Shown here: in pieces, positions 32,075-43,178 of the stretch | Layout of the letters: each line of letters starts with the position of its first letter | How positions within the stretch are numbered: the first letter of the stretch is position 1 | Assembly (NCBI GenBank): GCA_036245525.1 | Contig: BTPG01000001.1 | Coordinates: forward strand, 182,077,250 to 182,141,249 | Origin: Semisulcospira habei | Taxonomy: Eukaryota; Mollusca; Gastropoda; Semisulcospiridae | DNA length: 64,000 bases | Direction of reading: 5' to 3' | Notes under the pieces: model-generated | Database searches by the model: none | What the model was told of the DNA's origin: nothing | Seen by the model: the letters and a program-made list of their open reading frames with translations, nothing else | Position numbers and translations under genes: made by a program

Positions 32075-35000
32075 AACTCATCAATTAATTCATCAACCAG
32101 TTCGTCAGCTATTTCTTCAGATAACTTGAGTCTGTAATGACCAGGTGCATAAGCTTTTTCCTTACTATGAAACACTCGTTTTGTGTCTCCAACTGCCAGA
32201 GACTTCTTATGTGTTTGGATCATTTCAAGATTATGTTTGTTTGATCTCAGTGACTTGTTTGGATAATCAGGCATTAATGCACCATCTAACACTTGCTTGT
32301 AATGTTCATGACGAATGTCTTTATTTTTTATCGCTGTTTTCTTGATACCTTTGGCTTTTGACTGACTACCCTTCTGGTGCAGTATAGAATACATTTTTGA
32401 TCTCAGTCCAACGTACTCAACTATAGGCACACCATTTAGTTCATCCTTAAACTTACCAGGCACTTTCTTGTTTTGTGTGCTAAACAGTGGATGGTCTTTA
32501 GGGTAGTCAGACGTGTCATACATGTGTAACTCTGTTTTCATGTCTTCATAAAAGTCTTCAGTACACACATCAATGATCATAGAGTCAGTGTCAGTGTATA
32601 ACAGACGGCAGTCAGGATACTTTGGTTTGAAGTAATCATAATAAAATTCAAGCATTAATAATTTTGACAACTCCAGAATAGCCATACCTATAAATACTGG
32701 CTTGTCCAGTTTAACAATCTTTTTTTTTGAGTGACACTGCATACAATGATGAATGAAATTCTTTGTACCCTGTGTACTGTGGCTTGCCTGTAAGTTTAAT
32801 TGCACCCAATTCAGTTGTGACAAGTCTCACATCTTTGCGGTGATGAGGATTTTCCATAGTCTTACCAAAACAAGCATTGTTCATAAGCTTAAAGAAGTCT
32901 TTGTCAAATGCAGTGTTACCTTCTCTCGCACGCAATGTTGTATTCTTCATTATGTAATCTTTCATGAAAGCACTTTGTTCAAATTGAATTCCTCTGTGAA
33001 CTTTCTTTAGTACTAACCCATGTCTGATGTAAAACTGTAACAATTGATAGTGACAAACGTAATTAAATTTGTCATTTAGATTTGGCACAAGTTTGGTGTC
33101 TTCTTTTTTTCCCGTCATACTCATTTTTTCAACTGCTAATGGATAATCATTATGGTAATCATGTAGGTGGTGTGGGTACTCAAGGTCTACTTCAAAGATC
33201 CAACCCTTTTCATCATTTTGACCTCGATCCATAATATATTTTGTTAATTTTTTTATGCCATACTGTGACAAATCATACAAACAAAAGTTTTTTAATGGTA
33301 ATAATTCACACATCGCGAATCCGTACAAATTGTTAGCGTCCACGTACGTAATAAATGACCTTGACATTGAGGGGTCAAAGTCGTCAAGATATTTATTATT
33401 TGCCTTGGCATAATTATTTGCTGCAATACTAATGCCACCCCTCAATCCACGTTCCACCATTTCACCCATCGTACGATCATACAACAGGTCTATAAATATC
33501 TTACTGGATTTCAAAAATGCATCCCATGTCATGCCAGGACTAGTTATGTAGCAAGCAGGGTCAAGACTGTAGTGCAACAAACCCTTTTCACGATAACTTT
33601 CAAATACATCTGCTAGCAAGCAAACGTCAGCTTTCAAGTACTGATCGTGGTAATCACCAATTGTCTGACACCCTAATTTATCCCACGCATCAAGTGCATG
33701 CTGGTATTCAGAGTCAGAAATACCTTTACCAGTTAGTGTAGAATAAAATTTCTCTTTTGGAGGCAGTCTCCTTTCCTCAAAAACTACCCAGTCACTGATG
33801 TACTCATATGGATAAACACCTTTTTTAATCAAGTCCGGCTCAAAATATTTACTTGTTATTGGATACTCACTCAGTCCTTCTGCCAGACTAGCAAGACCTA
33901 AAGACAAATGTTGCATGGAGTCATAAAATGCTAATTTGTCCAATCTAAAAGTCAAGTACTTCTCAGTTGTCTGGGCAATACAACTTATGTTTTTGTACGA
34001 CTCATCCACAGCCTGCATGATAATGTGTGAATCATACCCTTTGAGATTGTGAAAAAAGATTGGTAACTTGTATGTCTTGGGATCTATTTTTAATTTCAAG
34101 TTACAATCACCATGTGCAGCACCCCTGTAACGCCCAGTTATGTGATCATGGTCACGAACTTTATCACCCCCTAAAGGCTGTTCACAAATCCAACACGTCT
34201 CAGCTGTATCAAATTTCAGTTTGTCTTCTTCTGTCATCACCAAAGGCATCTGACATGTTGTGAGATACTGTACTACCTGACTATACAGATGTCTCATTTC
34301 TGTTAAAAACAGGCATGCTGCATTTTCACCCCTGTAGATAACAGGTTCTGAATGAAGACCGTCTGACCTAACAAAAATGTATCCAAAAGAACACACCACT
34401 TGGTCACTCAATTTTATAGTCTTTGGTAATGACTCTGGAACTGGACCCTCATATGGAACAACGAGTGATTCAAAATCTGCATACACTACAAACGGCAGCT
34501 TTTGCTGATTCCCATAGTTTTTAAAATAAACCTTACTACCAGGATCTGGATACCTAAGTACTGTTTGAATGTCATCAGGTGACCTACAATGTTTAACATG
34601 TTTGTGTGCTGCTTCAATAGAGGAAAACCTCTGTAAACACTTTTTACAAAATTCCTGTTTACACTTGTGTTTTGTTGTATGCTCATGAATTAGACGTGAC
34701 ATATTTCTGATAATTGTGTAGTGAAAGTTATCACTGGCAGGACCTATTAGCAACATGTCAACATGTCTATCTTCTGACTGCCCATAGGTTGGGGCAATTG
34801 GAGATACTCTAATTGGCTGTAACTTATTCTCAGATTCATTTTCCCACACAAACACATTCACAGATATACCAGGATTTAGTTTTTCAAACAAGTCTATGTC
34901 CTCTATTTTAACAGGGAACTCAATGCCACTGAAGTTGAGTTCATTTACAAATTTGGTGTAGTTTGATACACGTTCAGGTTTTGATTTTACAAAATGCAGT

Positions 35001-35476
35001 TTAGCAAGCACACACCACATGAAACAATAGTTGTCATTGTTTTGAATATTGACTACAGCCTTTTTGTTTGCAACCTCAGTTGGAAGTGGTATCCATGATT
35101 TACCTAGTATAGGATGATATCTTGACTGCTTCAGTTGTAGTTCATGTACAAGGCCTTCATGCCAGCCAGACCCTTGCATTTCTGCTCTGTCAATTGCTTC
35201 ATGGAAGTCTGGTAACAATCTTTCTCTAAACACTTTCTCTAGTTCTCTTCTCGAATTAACTGTGTGCTGCCTTGTCGAGATATACGTTACAATAACTTCA
35301 CCAACATCTCTGGCAAATTCTATTTTTGCAACAATCTGAATCTTTACACTATCAGAAAGAAGGTTATTTTGTATGACTAAAAAAGATCTTTCTATTGATT
35401 CATAGACATTGTAAATATTAGATATAGGTAAGTCAGTTGTGTGAAACACGTTTCTTAATCTTTGATGGTTGTCCAT
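32032..35476 (-). pseudogene. POLB: Polinton protein-primed DNA polymerase B, one frameshift
   Basis: About 1,148 codons. The N-terminal module has NNDNYCFMWCVLAKLH and HYTIIRNMSRLI, then a zinc-finger-like CKKCLQRFSSIEAAHKHVKH. Exonuclease motifs: VVYADFESL, FFHNLKGYDSH, YHDQYLKADV. Polymerase motifs: A YVDANNLYGFA, B NNACFGKTMENP, C LLYTDTDSM, and the KxY-type SKMYSILHQK. A nine-T run at 32720-32728 breaks the frame between motifs B and C; an intact copy would replicate the element by protein priming. It could be a sequencing error, but other breaks in this element are certain. It overlaps the integrase gene by 43 bp at the tail. Confidence 0.93.
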
Positions 35477-35587
35477 CTTTTTTATTTGTCCGACAAAAAA
35501 TAAATAGAAAATTATATAATGAAAATGGCACTTTATTGACTGTAACTCCTACAAAACAGATTTGTTTACACACTGACTCAATCATCA

Positions 35588-35941
35588 TTATTGGTTTTGT
35601 ATGTGCAATACCATTTTATTAAATGTAACAACGTTAAAATATAAATTTATTTTATATAGTTCTTTTGCTAAATCACTACACAATTTAGCAAACCAACCAC
35701 TTAAATATTCATTAACAGTAAATGACTGTGTCTTAATATCAACAGTTATTTTTTTTATAAATGGATTATCAACACTTAAAGTTATATTACCAGTCATATA
35801 CAGTGTTGCTGGTAACATAAAAAAATTATCTGGTGACTCTTTATTATAAAGCTGGCTTACATATTTAACATCTTTAAAGCAATATGTAATATCTATGATT
35901 TCACCAATAGGCCAATTTTGCTCCTTTTGTCCGTCTGTCAT
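35588..35941 (-). CDS. Conserved Polinton protein X between polymerase and ATPase
   Basis: 117 residues from the ATG at 35941 (TAAAAATGACAGACGG context), preferred over a slightly upstream ATG because the Polinton 2 copy starts at the same MTDGQ. The two copies align end to end at low identity (shared IKTQSFTV / LKTPTFKV and FNKMVLH / VNKVVLH), so the gene is under constraint but evolves fast. It looks like a small beta-rich protein with no motif I recognise. It sits 26 bp from the ATPase and is probably transcribed with it. Confidence 0.7.
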   Translation of the reverse strand: MTDGQKEQNWPIGEIIDITYCFKDVKYVSQLYNKESPDNFFMLPATLYMTGNITLSVDNPFIKKITVDIKTQSFTVNEYLSGWFAKLCSDLAKELYKINLYFNVVTFNKMVLHIQNQ

Positions 35942-35967
35942 TTTTATAGACAAACTAAAAGTATAAA

Positions 35968-36579
35968 TTAATTTACTAACCCATACCCTGTGGGCTGATC
36001 TGTCTTTAAAATGAGCTTTAGATGCTTAGTTGATTTCAGTTTATTTTTTACATCATCCCGTTCATGCTTATTTGGGATGACATCGTTTTCTCTGAGAAAG
36101 TCTTCAAAGCTGTCACGATCCTTACAGTAAAACAAACATATAAACTTTAACTGTTCTCGAAAATCTTTCAGTACAGCATTATATTTCTGAGTGAGAATCC
36201 ATACACTTATGTTTGCATGTCTGCCACTAAAGGCAAGTTCTGCCAGTGTGTTTCTTTTCTTAACAATGTCTTTCTCTGCAGAACAGTCATCGACTATGAA
36301 CAACGTTGGCTGTCCTTCAAATTGTTTGTAAAAATACAGCAGGTAATCATTCAGTTTTTTCACAGGGTCAACTAAATAGATATTACTGTCAGTCCAAATG
36401 AATAAACGGTTGTGATAAGCTTTGTTGTGTTTGATTGTTGGACAAAATATTACAATGTTTTCAAAGTGGTGGATGTATCTTGTTTGTAAGAGGTTAAGTA
36501 CAAATTCAGTTTTCCCACACCCTGTGGCACCAACAAATAAACCACAATGGGGGTCAAGGGTCATTAAGCTCCGGTTCAT
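35968..36579 (-). CDS. ATP: Polinton genome-packaging ATPase (FtsK/HerA-A32 type)
   Basis: 203 residues. Walker A is GATGCGKT at residues 17-24; Walker B is LFIVDDCS near residue 100. This matches the short A32-like packaging ATPases of Polintons, virophages and related viruses, which drive DNA into capsids. The start at MNRSLMTL is fixed by the identical start in Polinton 2. It lies between protein X and the major capsid gene in one minus-strand block. The frame is intact, although its neighbours on both sides of the block are broken. Confidence 0.92.
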   Translation of the reverse strand: MNRSLMTLDPHCGLFVGATGCGKTEFVLNLLQTRYIHHFENIVIFCPTIKHNKAYHNRLFIWTDSNIYLVDPVKKLNDYLLYFYKQFEGQPTLFIVDDCSAEKDIVKKRNTLAELAFSGRHANISVWILTQKYNAVLKDFREQLKFICLFYCKDRDSFEDFLRENDVIPNKHERDDVKNKLKSTKHLKLILKTDQPTGYGLVN

Positions 36580-36598
36580 TTTAATACACAATATAATT

Positions 36599-38996
36599 TT
36601 AATATATGTGTCCACTCAGTCTGCTTTCTGCAATATTGAGTTGTGCATCATATATCAGGTACAAATATATATTTATGGCTGCAGCAGTTTCAACCTTCTT
36701 TTGTATCTGAATTGTAATCCCATCACTACCATTCTCAACAGTTCGTCCTGACCCATGAAGATAGTCATCATCTGTACTACGCAGGTCTAACCACAGTGCA
36801 TACTTGTTTGTCAGGTATTGACCAATCCTACGCATTTGATCGCGTCTGGCACGACGGACTCTGGCAAGTCATGAGATCGTTCAACATAGAGGAGGGACTG
36901 ATCCAAATGATAGAAGCGCTTTACAAGAACGCCTGCAGCGCGGTTCTACTTAACAATCAGTCAGGCGAGTTCTTCAGGACGACGATCGGTGTCCGTCAAG
37001 GATGCCTGCTCTCTCCTGTCCTTTTCAACATATTCCTGGAGAAGATCATGCAGGAAACCCTCCACGACCACCATACTTCAATCTCTATTGGTGGCAGATC
37101 CCTGTGCAATCTTCGATTCGCAGACGACATTGACCTCATGGCAGGCAGCAATAGTGAGCTCCAAAACCTGACAGACAAACTTTCAAGTAGCGCAGGGTCT
37201 TATGGCATGGAGATCAGTACGGATAAAAGCAAAGTGATGATCAACACCACAAGCGACAGCAGCAGCAACATTCACATGAATGGCCAAAAGCTAGAAGAGG
37301 TCAATAGCTTCAAGTACTTGGGAGCCACCCTATCCAAAGACGGTAGTTGCATAGCAGAGATCCGTATCAGGATAGGTACAGCAACATCCGCAATGGCCAG
37401 GCTGGACAGGATATGGCGAAGTAACTCCATCAGCTTCACCATCAAGTACAGGCTTTACAAGTCCCTCATAGTGTCTATTCTACTCTACGGCTGTGAGACT
37501 TGGACACTGCTTGCAGACTCAGAAAAGAAAATCCAGGCCTTTGAGAACAAGTGCCTGAGGAAGTTGCTCCGCATCTCGTACCGCGAGCACAAGACCAACG
37601 AATATGTACGGAGCATCGTCACTTCCCTGGTGGGCCCACATGAACCCCTTCTGGCAACCGTGAAACGGCGCAAGCTTGCTTGGTTTGGCCACGTGACCCG
37701 ACACAACACCTTGTCCAAGACTATCCTCCAAGGCACTCTCGAAGGAAGTCGTCGGCGAGGTCGTCAGAGAAAGAGTTGGGTCGCAAACATAAAAGAATGG
37801 ACCGAACTCGAGATGTCAGACTTGCTTGCCACCGCCCAAAATAGAACTCAGTGGAGAGCACTGTCTGTTGCTGCTGCCTTTCAGTCCCCCCAACGCCCAG
37901 TTCGGGCAAGGGACTGATGATGATGATGATGATGACCAATCCTAACGTCATACAGATGTAGATCTTTGCACGCAATGTTTGCTGGTTTATCTCTAATCCT
38001 TCCTCCTGCAAAATACTTTGTGATCTCATCGTAGTGCTGGTATGGTAACATTCCAGATGCGTACACTTGATTAGGACGGCCTTCGATTGTACAGGACAAA
38101 TGTGTAATCTTAGGATTGTAGAATTTTTCTGAATCCCGTTTGTATGGAGCCGCTGGTTCAATAAACAACATAAGAATACCTTTCAGTGACCTGGCAGGTG
38201 TGTTTAAGTTTATGTTCCACATTGGGTCGCTTTTGTCTTTGGGTATTAAACTATGTCTAATCACCCTGTCATAATAAATTGGTAGTCTTGACTGATACTG
38301 ATTTTGTATGAGTCTGGCTAGTTCAGTGTGTGTGACAATTTCATATTCCAAGGAAATGTTAGAGATCTTATATGTTGCACTAAGATCAGATGATTTAATA
38401 ACTTTGGAGTAGTCATTGAAGGTTAGTTCAAAACTCAGACGGTCATTCAGTGCTCCTTGATAATAAGGCAGATGAGCTGTTAGGATTTCAAACTCAAGTG
38501 GAATGTAGAATCTGGATCCATATGTTTCGGCCATTATAACATCCATGGCTGTATTAGTTACTTTATCTCCGGCGTCGATTCGAAGTTTACCAACATTATC
38601 TGGCTGTATGCCTTGGTAAATACGGTCTTCTCGTTCTTCTCTTGTTAGCCAAAGGTCTTTGTAACAGTAGAATACATCTGAGTCATCAAGACTAAACACT
38701 TCCTGTCCTTCAAGTTTTACTTTAATAGTTCTAACAATTGCTCTGCCAAGATTGTCAATCAGTGTTCTGTTTACATCTGCGTCTGATGAAAGTTCAATAT
38801 TAAATGCAAGGCGTGCAGTGCCAGGAACAATAACGTCACTGGGACCTAGGTTTGGAAACTTGACTGTAAGTGTTTGGTTCTGGTCTATGGTACTTGGATT
38901 GTTGGTGATGACTATTGTTTGTCGAATGCCCTTAACACCCAGGGGCTCACGTAGTTTTCTAAATGGGTCTAACTTTGATCCGTAAGACTGTGTCAT
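36599..38996 (-). pseudogene. MCP: Polinton major capsid protein (double jelly-roll), split by a LINE
   Basis: The major shell protein. The 5' part runs from the ATG at 38996 (MTQSYGSKLDP) through DRLSFELTFNDYSKVI, ISLEYEIVTHTELARLIQNQ and SRLPIYYDRVIRHSLIPKDK; the last ~75 codons (to 36599) lie beyond a 1.1-kb RTE-like insertion at 36831-37932 with a 12-bp duplication TGACCAATCCTA. The Polinton 2 copy (59359-60645) is unbroken and shows the full length of 428 residues. Family assignment rests on characteristic Polinton MCP blocks and location next to the ATPase. It is head to head with protein A, 40 bp apart. Confidence 0.9.
36831..37932 (+). mobile_element. RTE-like LINE, 5'-truncated, nested in MCP gene
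   Basis: One open frame carries the C-terminal half of a reverse transcriptase: YAFDRVWHDGLWQVM (motif A), IGVRQGCLLSPVLFN (B), LRFADDIDLMAG (C), and later RKLAWFGHVTRHNTLSKTIL. It ends with a (TGA)n tail, as RTE-type LINEs do. TGACCAATCCTA flanks both sides (36819-36830, 37933-37944). The frame is still open, so the insertion is young. Confidence 0.9.
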
Positions 38997-39036
38997 TTTT
39001 ATTATGCACAATAAAAAATAATAAATTAATAAAACA

Positions 39037-40254
39037 ATGGCAGCGGGAGGATTTAATCATGAAGATTTTGAAATGGATGACATGAATGACTATGATACTG
39101 GTGCAACAGATATGACTGGAATGGTAACTAGTTCTAGTATGTATCACAAACTATTAAAAGACAAAGTAAACTCATTTTATGACAGTGTTGGTGTCCACCC
39201 AGATGTAATAGATCCTAATCAATTTGAATATGATAAAGGACACTTATTTGTAAATACAGACAGAGGGAAAATAAATCTAACACATAAAAATAATCCTTCT
39301 AAGTTTAGAGCTTTAAGTACAATTAAAGGTGAAGTCGGTGGTAACTCTGGGTTGGCAAGGTACCTTGGAATTGGAGGGTCTCCTGTCACGCCAAGACTGG
39401 CTAGTGTTCTTCACGACACGCAAACAAAGTTGCCAACGGGGCAAGAGATTGAAATGGCACCAATAACAAGCCTACCAGAAATAGCAAACACAGTGATACA
39501 AGAAACTTCATTTACTGAAGGACAAATAAATGATGTTATGAAAACAATAGATGATCCACCTTTGTCAATGAGGGAGATTATGGGTTTGGATAAATCACTG
39601 CAGACAATAAGAGGTGAGATGGTAAATAATTTAGCCAAACTAGGAGAGCTTGATAATCAAATAGAAAGAGAAAAAAACAAACTGGCAACTGCTGATGAAG
39701 AGAATCTTGACACAGAAATGAAACAAAGAATACAACACAGATTAAATGATTTGCAGATAGAAAGATCAGGAAGGTTAGAAGCGATTAGTATTGGGAGACA
39801 AAAACTGAAAACACAAGTCAACAGGATTAGAGAAACTATTCAAAAAATACTTCACGAAGACACTACTCTGGCTGAGAGACTTAAAACACTTTTCAGAGAA
39901 CAGGGTATCACAATTGCCAGTTTAATTACAGCTCTGGGGTTTATTATCAGTACAGTTGTGTTGGCTGTCTCCGGGGGTGGTTCTCCACCTCCAGCACCAC
40001 CAACCCCAGTCCCCACAGATCCAAAAGACTTACAGTCGTGGGTAAAGAAACAACTGTCTCACATATCAGACTTGCTTAAGAAATTGGCTCTGAAAGCAGT
40101 AGACGCGTTGCCTGGCATTATAGGCACTGTTGTCAGTAGGTTGATTAGTACTGCAGCGAAGGCAGTAGGGTTTATGGCAGAGCATGTGTGGGTCTTTTTG
40201 GTTACAGTAGGAGGGTTGATGGTGGGTTATTTAATGAAACAGGTAAAGAAGTAA
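39037..40254 (+). CDS. Conserved Polinton protein A, coiled coil plus membrane-active C-terminus
   Basis: 405 residues. The N-terminal 130 are acidic and polar (NHEDFEMDDMNDYDTG). Residues about 185-290 form a charged coiled coil (ELDNQIEREKNKLATADEEN, RSGRLEAISIGRQKLKTQVN). Then come a membrane segment IASLITALGFIISTVVLAV, a proline-rich linker, an amphipathic helix ending near LPGIIGTVVSRLISTAAKAV, and a last segment VWVFLVTVGGLMVGYL. The Polinton 2 copy (410 aa) is strongly similar. Probably a virion membrane-associated or internal protein; the function is unknown. It overlaps protein C tail to tail by 24 bp and is divergent from MCP. Confidence 0.85.
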   Translation: MAAGGFNHEDFEMDDMNDYDTGATDMTGMVTSSSMYHKLLKDKVNSFYDSVGVHPDVIDPNQFEYDKGHLFVNTDRGKINLTHKNNPSKFRALSTIKGEVGGNSGLARYLGIGGSPVTPRLASVLHDTQTKLPTGQEIEMAPITSLPEIANTVIQETSFTEGQINDVMKTIDDPPLSMREIMGLDKSLQTIRGEMVNNLAKLGELDNQIEREKNKLATADEENLDTEMKQRIQHRLNDLQIERSGRLEAISIGRQKLKTQVNRIRETIQKILHEDTTLAERLKTLFREQGITIASLITALGFIISTVVLAVSGGGSPPPAPPTPVPTDPKDLQSWVKKQLSHISDLLKKLALKAVDALPGIIGTVVSRLISTAAKAVGFMAEHVWVFLVTVGGLMVGYLMKQVKK

Positions 40255-41514
40255 TACCCCTAATCCAGTGAGACCTATTACCAATGCTGTTCTCTCTGAC
40301 TCATGTGTGTCAAGGATTGGTGTTGGTGTTATCGTTATGGGTACCGGTGTCAAAGCTGGAGCTGTTACTGTCTGTACAGGTGATGATGTTACTGGTGCCG
40401 TGGCCGGGGGTGTTACTGTCTGTAATGGTTTTAATGACTGTACATGTGTGGTTGTGGCCCCCAAGTTTACAGATTGATTAAGACCGAGTTTTTGACCAAC
40501 ACCTGCAACAATGATTTCATTATTATAATTTGTTATTGTCCCCATTTGGAGTTGAAGGTCTGATGGCAACATGTATAACCCAATACCAACTACAAAGTCA
40601 ACTTTTGATCTAGCATATCTGAGAACGTCTTGGTAACGTTGTATGCTAGATGGGAGATCAACTGATGAATTTACTGAATCTTCAAGATTAGCGAGAAACT
40701 GTTTTTGTGAATCGAACTTTCCACTTCCATTCAAAATGTTTGATTTTGTTTGAGCTTGTGCTCCTAGAATACACCACACATATGTTCTGATAGACTCATT
40801 TATGCGTTCGACTCCTGCTTGAGTAAATCCGTCACTCTTATCTAAAATAAATGTGGTCCAGGCATTAGACTGTTTCTGTTCAACTGAGCCTAACCACACT
40901 TCAGATTTTGATGAGAATGAAGTGTAACCAGGGTAATAATCTTGAGGGTATTGTCTGTGACTCATAGCACAATACAATGTTCCCATGCCTTTGTGATCAT
41001 CAAGTTTTTGTGTAAAGTCATACTTTGTACTGATGTTAAATTCATTACAGATCCGTTCAAATGCTTTCAAATCCATGGGATTGTTAAACTGATTAAAACT
41101 GGATTCAGTGGGCAGTGGGGTATGCAGTTCTGACAGTATTCTTCTAAGCTGGTAATACATGTGGAAACGATAGACAGACTTAATCAGTTTGTTTGGGTGA
41201 TTCAAATGGTCTGTAAAAGAAATGCCACAGCCTGTAGTTGAGCATAGTATAGCAAAGTTAAGTTGGTTTTGAAACATCTGTAGTGGGCTTGAAGACCACT
41301 TTCTTGCAGTAGAGTCATCTGTAATTGGAGGGTTTAGGTAATGCTCATAAGGATTTGGCACTTTCACTTGAAATAAATCTCCTTCAGACAAAGCTATATC
41401 AAGCTGATTTAGTTGAATTATTTTCTGGTCATAAGTTGGTGCAACATTATACTTGGCATCCACGTTAAATTGAAACGTGTTTACAATGGCAATTGTTGGT
41501 GATTTAAATTCCAT
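40231..41514 (-). CDS. Conserved Polinton protein C, C-terminal anchor
   Basis: 427 residues. Conserved blocks: RKWSSSPLQMFQNQLNFAIL followed by CSTTGCGISFTDHLNHPNK, LIKSVYRFHMYYQLRRILSE, NESIRTYVWCILGAQ and VDFVVGIGLYMLPSDLQLQM. A Pro/Thr-rich linker of about 50 residues precedes a single membrane anchor, RTALVIGLTGLGVLLLYLF. The 411-residue copy in Polinton 2 differs mainly in the linker. I recognise this as a recurrent Polinton gene but not its function; a large tail-anchored structural protein is a fair inference. Its start is 28 bp from that of the minor capsid gene. Confidence 0.85.
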   Translation of the reverse strand: MEFKSPTIAIVNTFQFNVDAKYNVAPTYDQKIIQLNQLDIALSEGDLFQVKVPNPYEHYLNPPITDDSTARKWSSSPLQMFQNQLNFAILCSTTGCGISFTDHLNHPNKLIKSVYRFHMYYQLRRILSELHTPLPTESSFNQFNNPMDLKAFERICNEFNISTKYDFTQKLDDHKGMGTLYCAMSHRQYPQDYYPGYTSFSSKSEVWLGSVEQKQSNAWTTFILDKSDGFTQAGVERINESIRTYVWCILGAQAQTKSNILNGSGKFDSQKQFLANLEDSVNSSVDLPSSIQRYQDVLRYARSKVDFVVGIGLYMLPSDLQLQMGTITNYNNEIIVAGVGQKLGLNQSVNLGATTTHVQSLKPLQTVTPPATAPVTSSPVQTVTAPALTPVPITITPTPILDTHESERTALVIGLTGLGVLLLYLFH

Positions 41515-41542
41515 TGTGCTTTTTTTTTATGTGATAATAAAA
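41515..41542. promoter_or_regulatory. Bidirectional gene-start spacer (C / minor capsid)
   Basis: Only 28 bp separate two divergent ATGs, and the sequence is A/T-rich with GATAATAAAA directly before the plus-strand ATG. The equivalent spacer in Polinton 2 (56850-56873) is 24 bp. Core promoters for both genes must be here or inside the coding regions. Confidence 0.5.
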
Positions 41543-42259
41543 ATGTTTATAACCTTAACAAATCTTGACACGAGCAAACCAGTGTGGCTAACTAATGGAA
41601 TCGATAATCGAGATGGTAACAAGGCTGTGGCTATCCATGAAATGTTTTATACAGTAAAGTGGTTTAATGTAACGGATGATGAAAATTATTCTGTAAGTGG
41701 AACTCTTGATGGTATTGAGAAGGGTGATACTTTACGAGCTGGGTATTATGACTTTTGTACTTTAGCTGAATGGCTTCAAAATGAATTTAAAATTAAAGCA
41801 ACTTTAAACCCAGCTAATTTACTTGTTACAATTGAATTTCCAAAAAGTGCTCAGTTTTCTTTATCAATTAGTCTTTTATTATTACTTGGATTTTTAGGTA
41901 AAAAAATAACACATCTAGATGAAGATTGGTCACAATCAGTCAAACGTCTACTATCACCAAAAAAACCAAGAATAACTGGCAGATATCCTGTTCATTTGTC
42001 AGTACACACAGTGCTAAATGTTTATTTAAAAGAACTGAACACTACTGAAAATGTACACAATGGAAAGCCTTCAACTTTGTTAAGATGCTTGCCGACTGGA
42101 ACTACCCCATATTGTGAAAGTGTGGTTGCTAGATTTCCTAATTTGCAGTTTAAAAAATTAGGTTCTAGTTTCTTTGAGTCACTGTGTATATCTGTAACTA
42201 ATCAGGATGACAAACCAGTTCTTATGCATGATTTTAGTGTTGTGTTGGAAATTAAATAA
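41543..42259 (+). CDS. mCP: Polinton minor capsid protein (penton-like single jelly-roll)
   Basis: 238 residues from the ATG at 41543 (AATAAAAATG context); a longer upstream frame is rejected because Polinton 2 shares only this start. Order of features: early strand FITLTNLD, LRAGYYDFCTLAEWLQNEFK (the 'G-Y-Y-T-L' segment usual in pentons), then VHLSVHTVLNVYLKELNT, NGKPSTLLRCLP and a last strand DFSVVLEIK. This layout matches minor capsid proteins of Polintons that form the pentons. Neighbours C and D support a capsid operon. Assignment is by motif memory, not by search. Confidence 0.75.
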   Translation: MFITLTNLDTSKPVWLTNGIDNRDGNKAVAIHEMFYTVKWFNVTDDENYSVSGTLDGIEKGDTLRAGYYDFCTLAEWLQNEFKIKATLNPANLLVTIEFPKSAQFSLSISLLLLLGFLGKKITHLDEDWSQSVKRLLSPKKPRITGRYPVHLSVHTVLNVYLKELNTTENVHNGKPSTLLRCLPTGTTPYCESVVARFPNLQFKKLGSSFFESLCISVTNQDDKPVLMHDFSVVLEIK

Positions 42260-42279
42260 TTTTATTTTTGTTTATAAAA

Positions 42280-43158
42280 ATGAGTGGTCTTGGTCCAAAG
42301 CCTAGAATCATACCAGTTGCATGCCCAGTAACAGAGTTGAAAGATTTGGCAGACGTCCAGGATTTTGAGAAGGAAGGGGATGTTGGAGAAATATATGGTT
42401 TTGAACTTGATTCAAATGGCATGTACAAGAGGAAAGTAATTGTTGACATGAAAGACGGTGAAAGACAGATTCCTAAACTTGGTCAGCTACGTGATGTTAC
42501 TGTACCTACTCCACCTGTAAATAATTCGCCCTACAACTTAATACATGTGGGAAATAAGTGGGTGGTTTCACCTGTACCTGTTCCACCTCCCACAATTGAC
42601 TGGGACATAAAGATTGAATTTATTAGTCCTTATGTGTACACTGATGACGAAGGCGCCTTAGTGTTTAGGAAGGTTGTTAATTCTGGACCGCTTATTGTAA
42701 GCCTTGTTCCAAGTTTTGCCCCAGACAACAATAGCAGAGAAAAACTGAAAGTTGAAAATTATGAGAGACGGAGATATCTTCTTACAACTAGAAAGGGTAG
42801 ATCAGATACTTCTGTTGTGTTTATGCCAGCAAGCTTAGTCGTGGCTAGAGAAGTGACAATAGTATTTGAAATTATCATGAAATCTGTTGCTTCTGCAAAA
42901 GAGGCAAATATAGCACAAGGAATTAAACTTACATGGAATGAAACAGTAACAGAATCATCAAAGGTCTTTATTGCTATTACAAAAAATAATGATGTTATTA
43001 ATGTTTCGAGCAGTGTTCCAGCTGTCAAGGTGGTGGTCGACAAAGCAACTTTTGTTCGTCTAACTTACATAAACCTTGAACACATTGATCTTGTTGCATT
43101 TTATTATGCCAGCAAATTGTATACTTTTGAAGAGTTGCAAAATGTAATTGCTGATTAA
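42280..43158 (+). CDS. Conserved Polinton protein D, unknown
   Basis: 292 residues from the ATG at 42280 (TTATAAAAATG). Begins MSGLGPKPRIIPVACPVTEL; a proline-rich patch, VSPVPVPPPTIDWDIKIEFI, precedes a beta-rich half with SSVPAVKVVVDKATFVRLTY and IDLVAFYYASKLYTFEEL near the end. The Polinton 2 copy (291 aa) is about nine-tenths identical by eye over long blocks, much more conserved than protein X. It lies 20 bp after mCP and 20 bp before E, inside the capsid block, which favours a structural or assembly role. Family not recognised. Confidence 0.8.
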   Translation: MSGLGPKPRIIPVACPVTELKDLADVQDFEKEGDVGEIYGFELDSNGMYKRKVIVDMKDGERQIPKLGQLRDVTVPTPPVNNSPYNLIHVGNKWVVSPVPVPPPTIDWDIKIEFISPYVYTDDEGALVFRKVVNSGPLIVSLVPSFAPDNNSREKLKVENYERRRYLLTTRKGRSDTSVVFMPASLVVAREVTIVFEIIMKSVASAKEANIAQGIKLTWNETVTESSKVFIAITKNNDVINVSSSVPAVKVVVDKATFVRLTYINLEHIDLVAFYYASKLYTFEELQNVIAD

Positions 43159-43178
43159 AAAAATATTTGTCATAAAAA

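Noticed and set aside
39411..39638. Minus-strand frame inside protein A (also 58528-58938)
   Set aside because: Antisense shadow of a well conserved coding region; its conservation follows from the sense gene.
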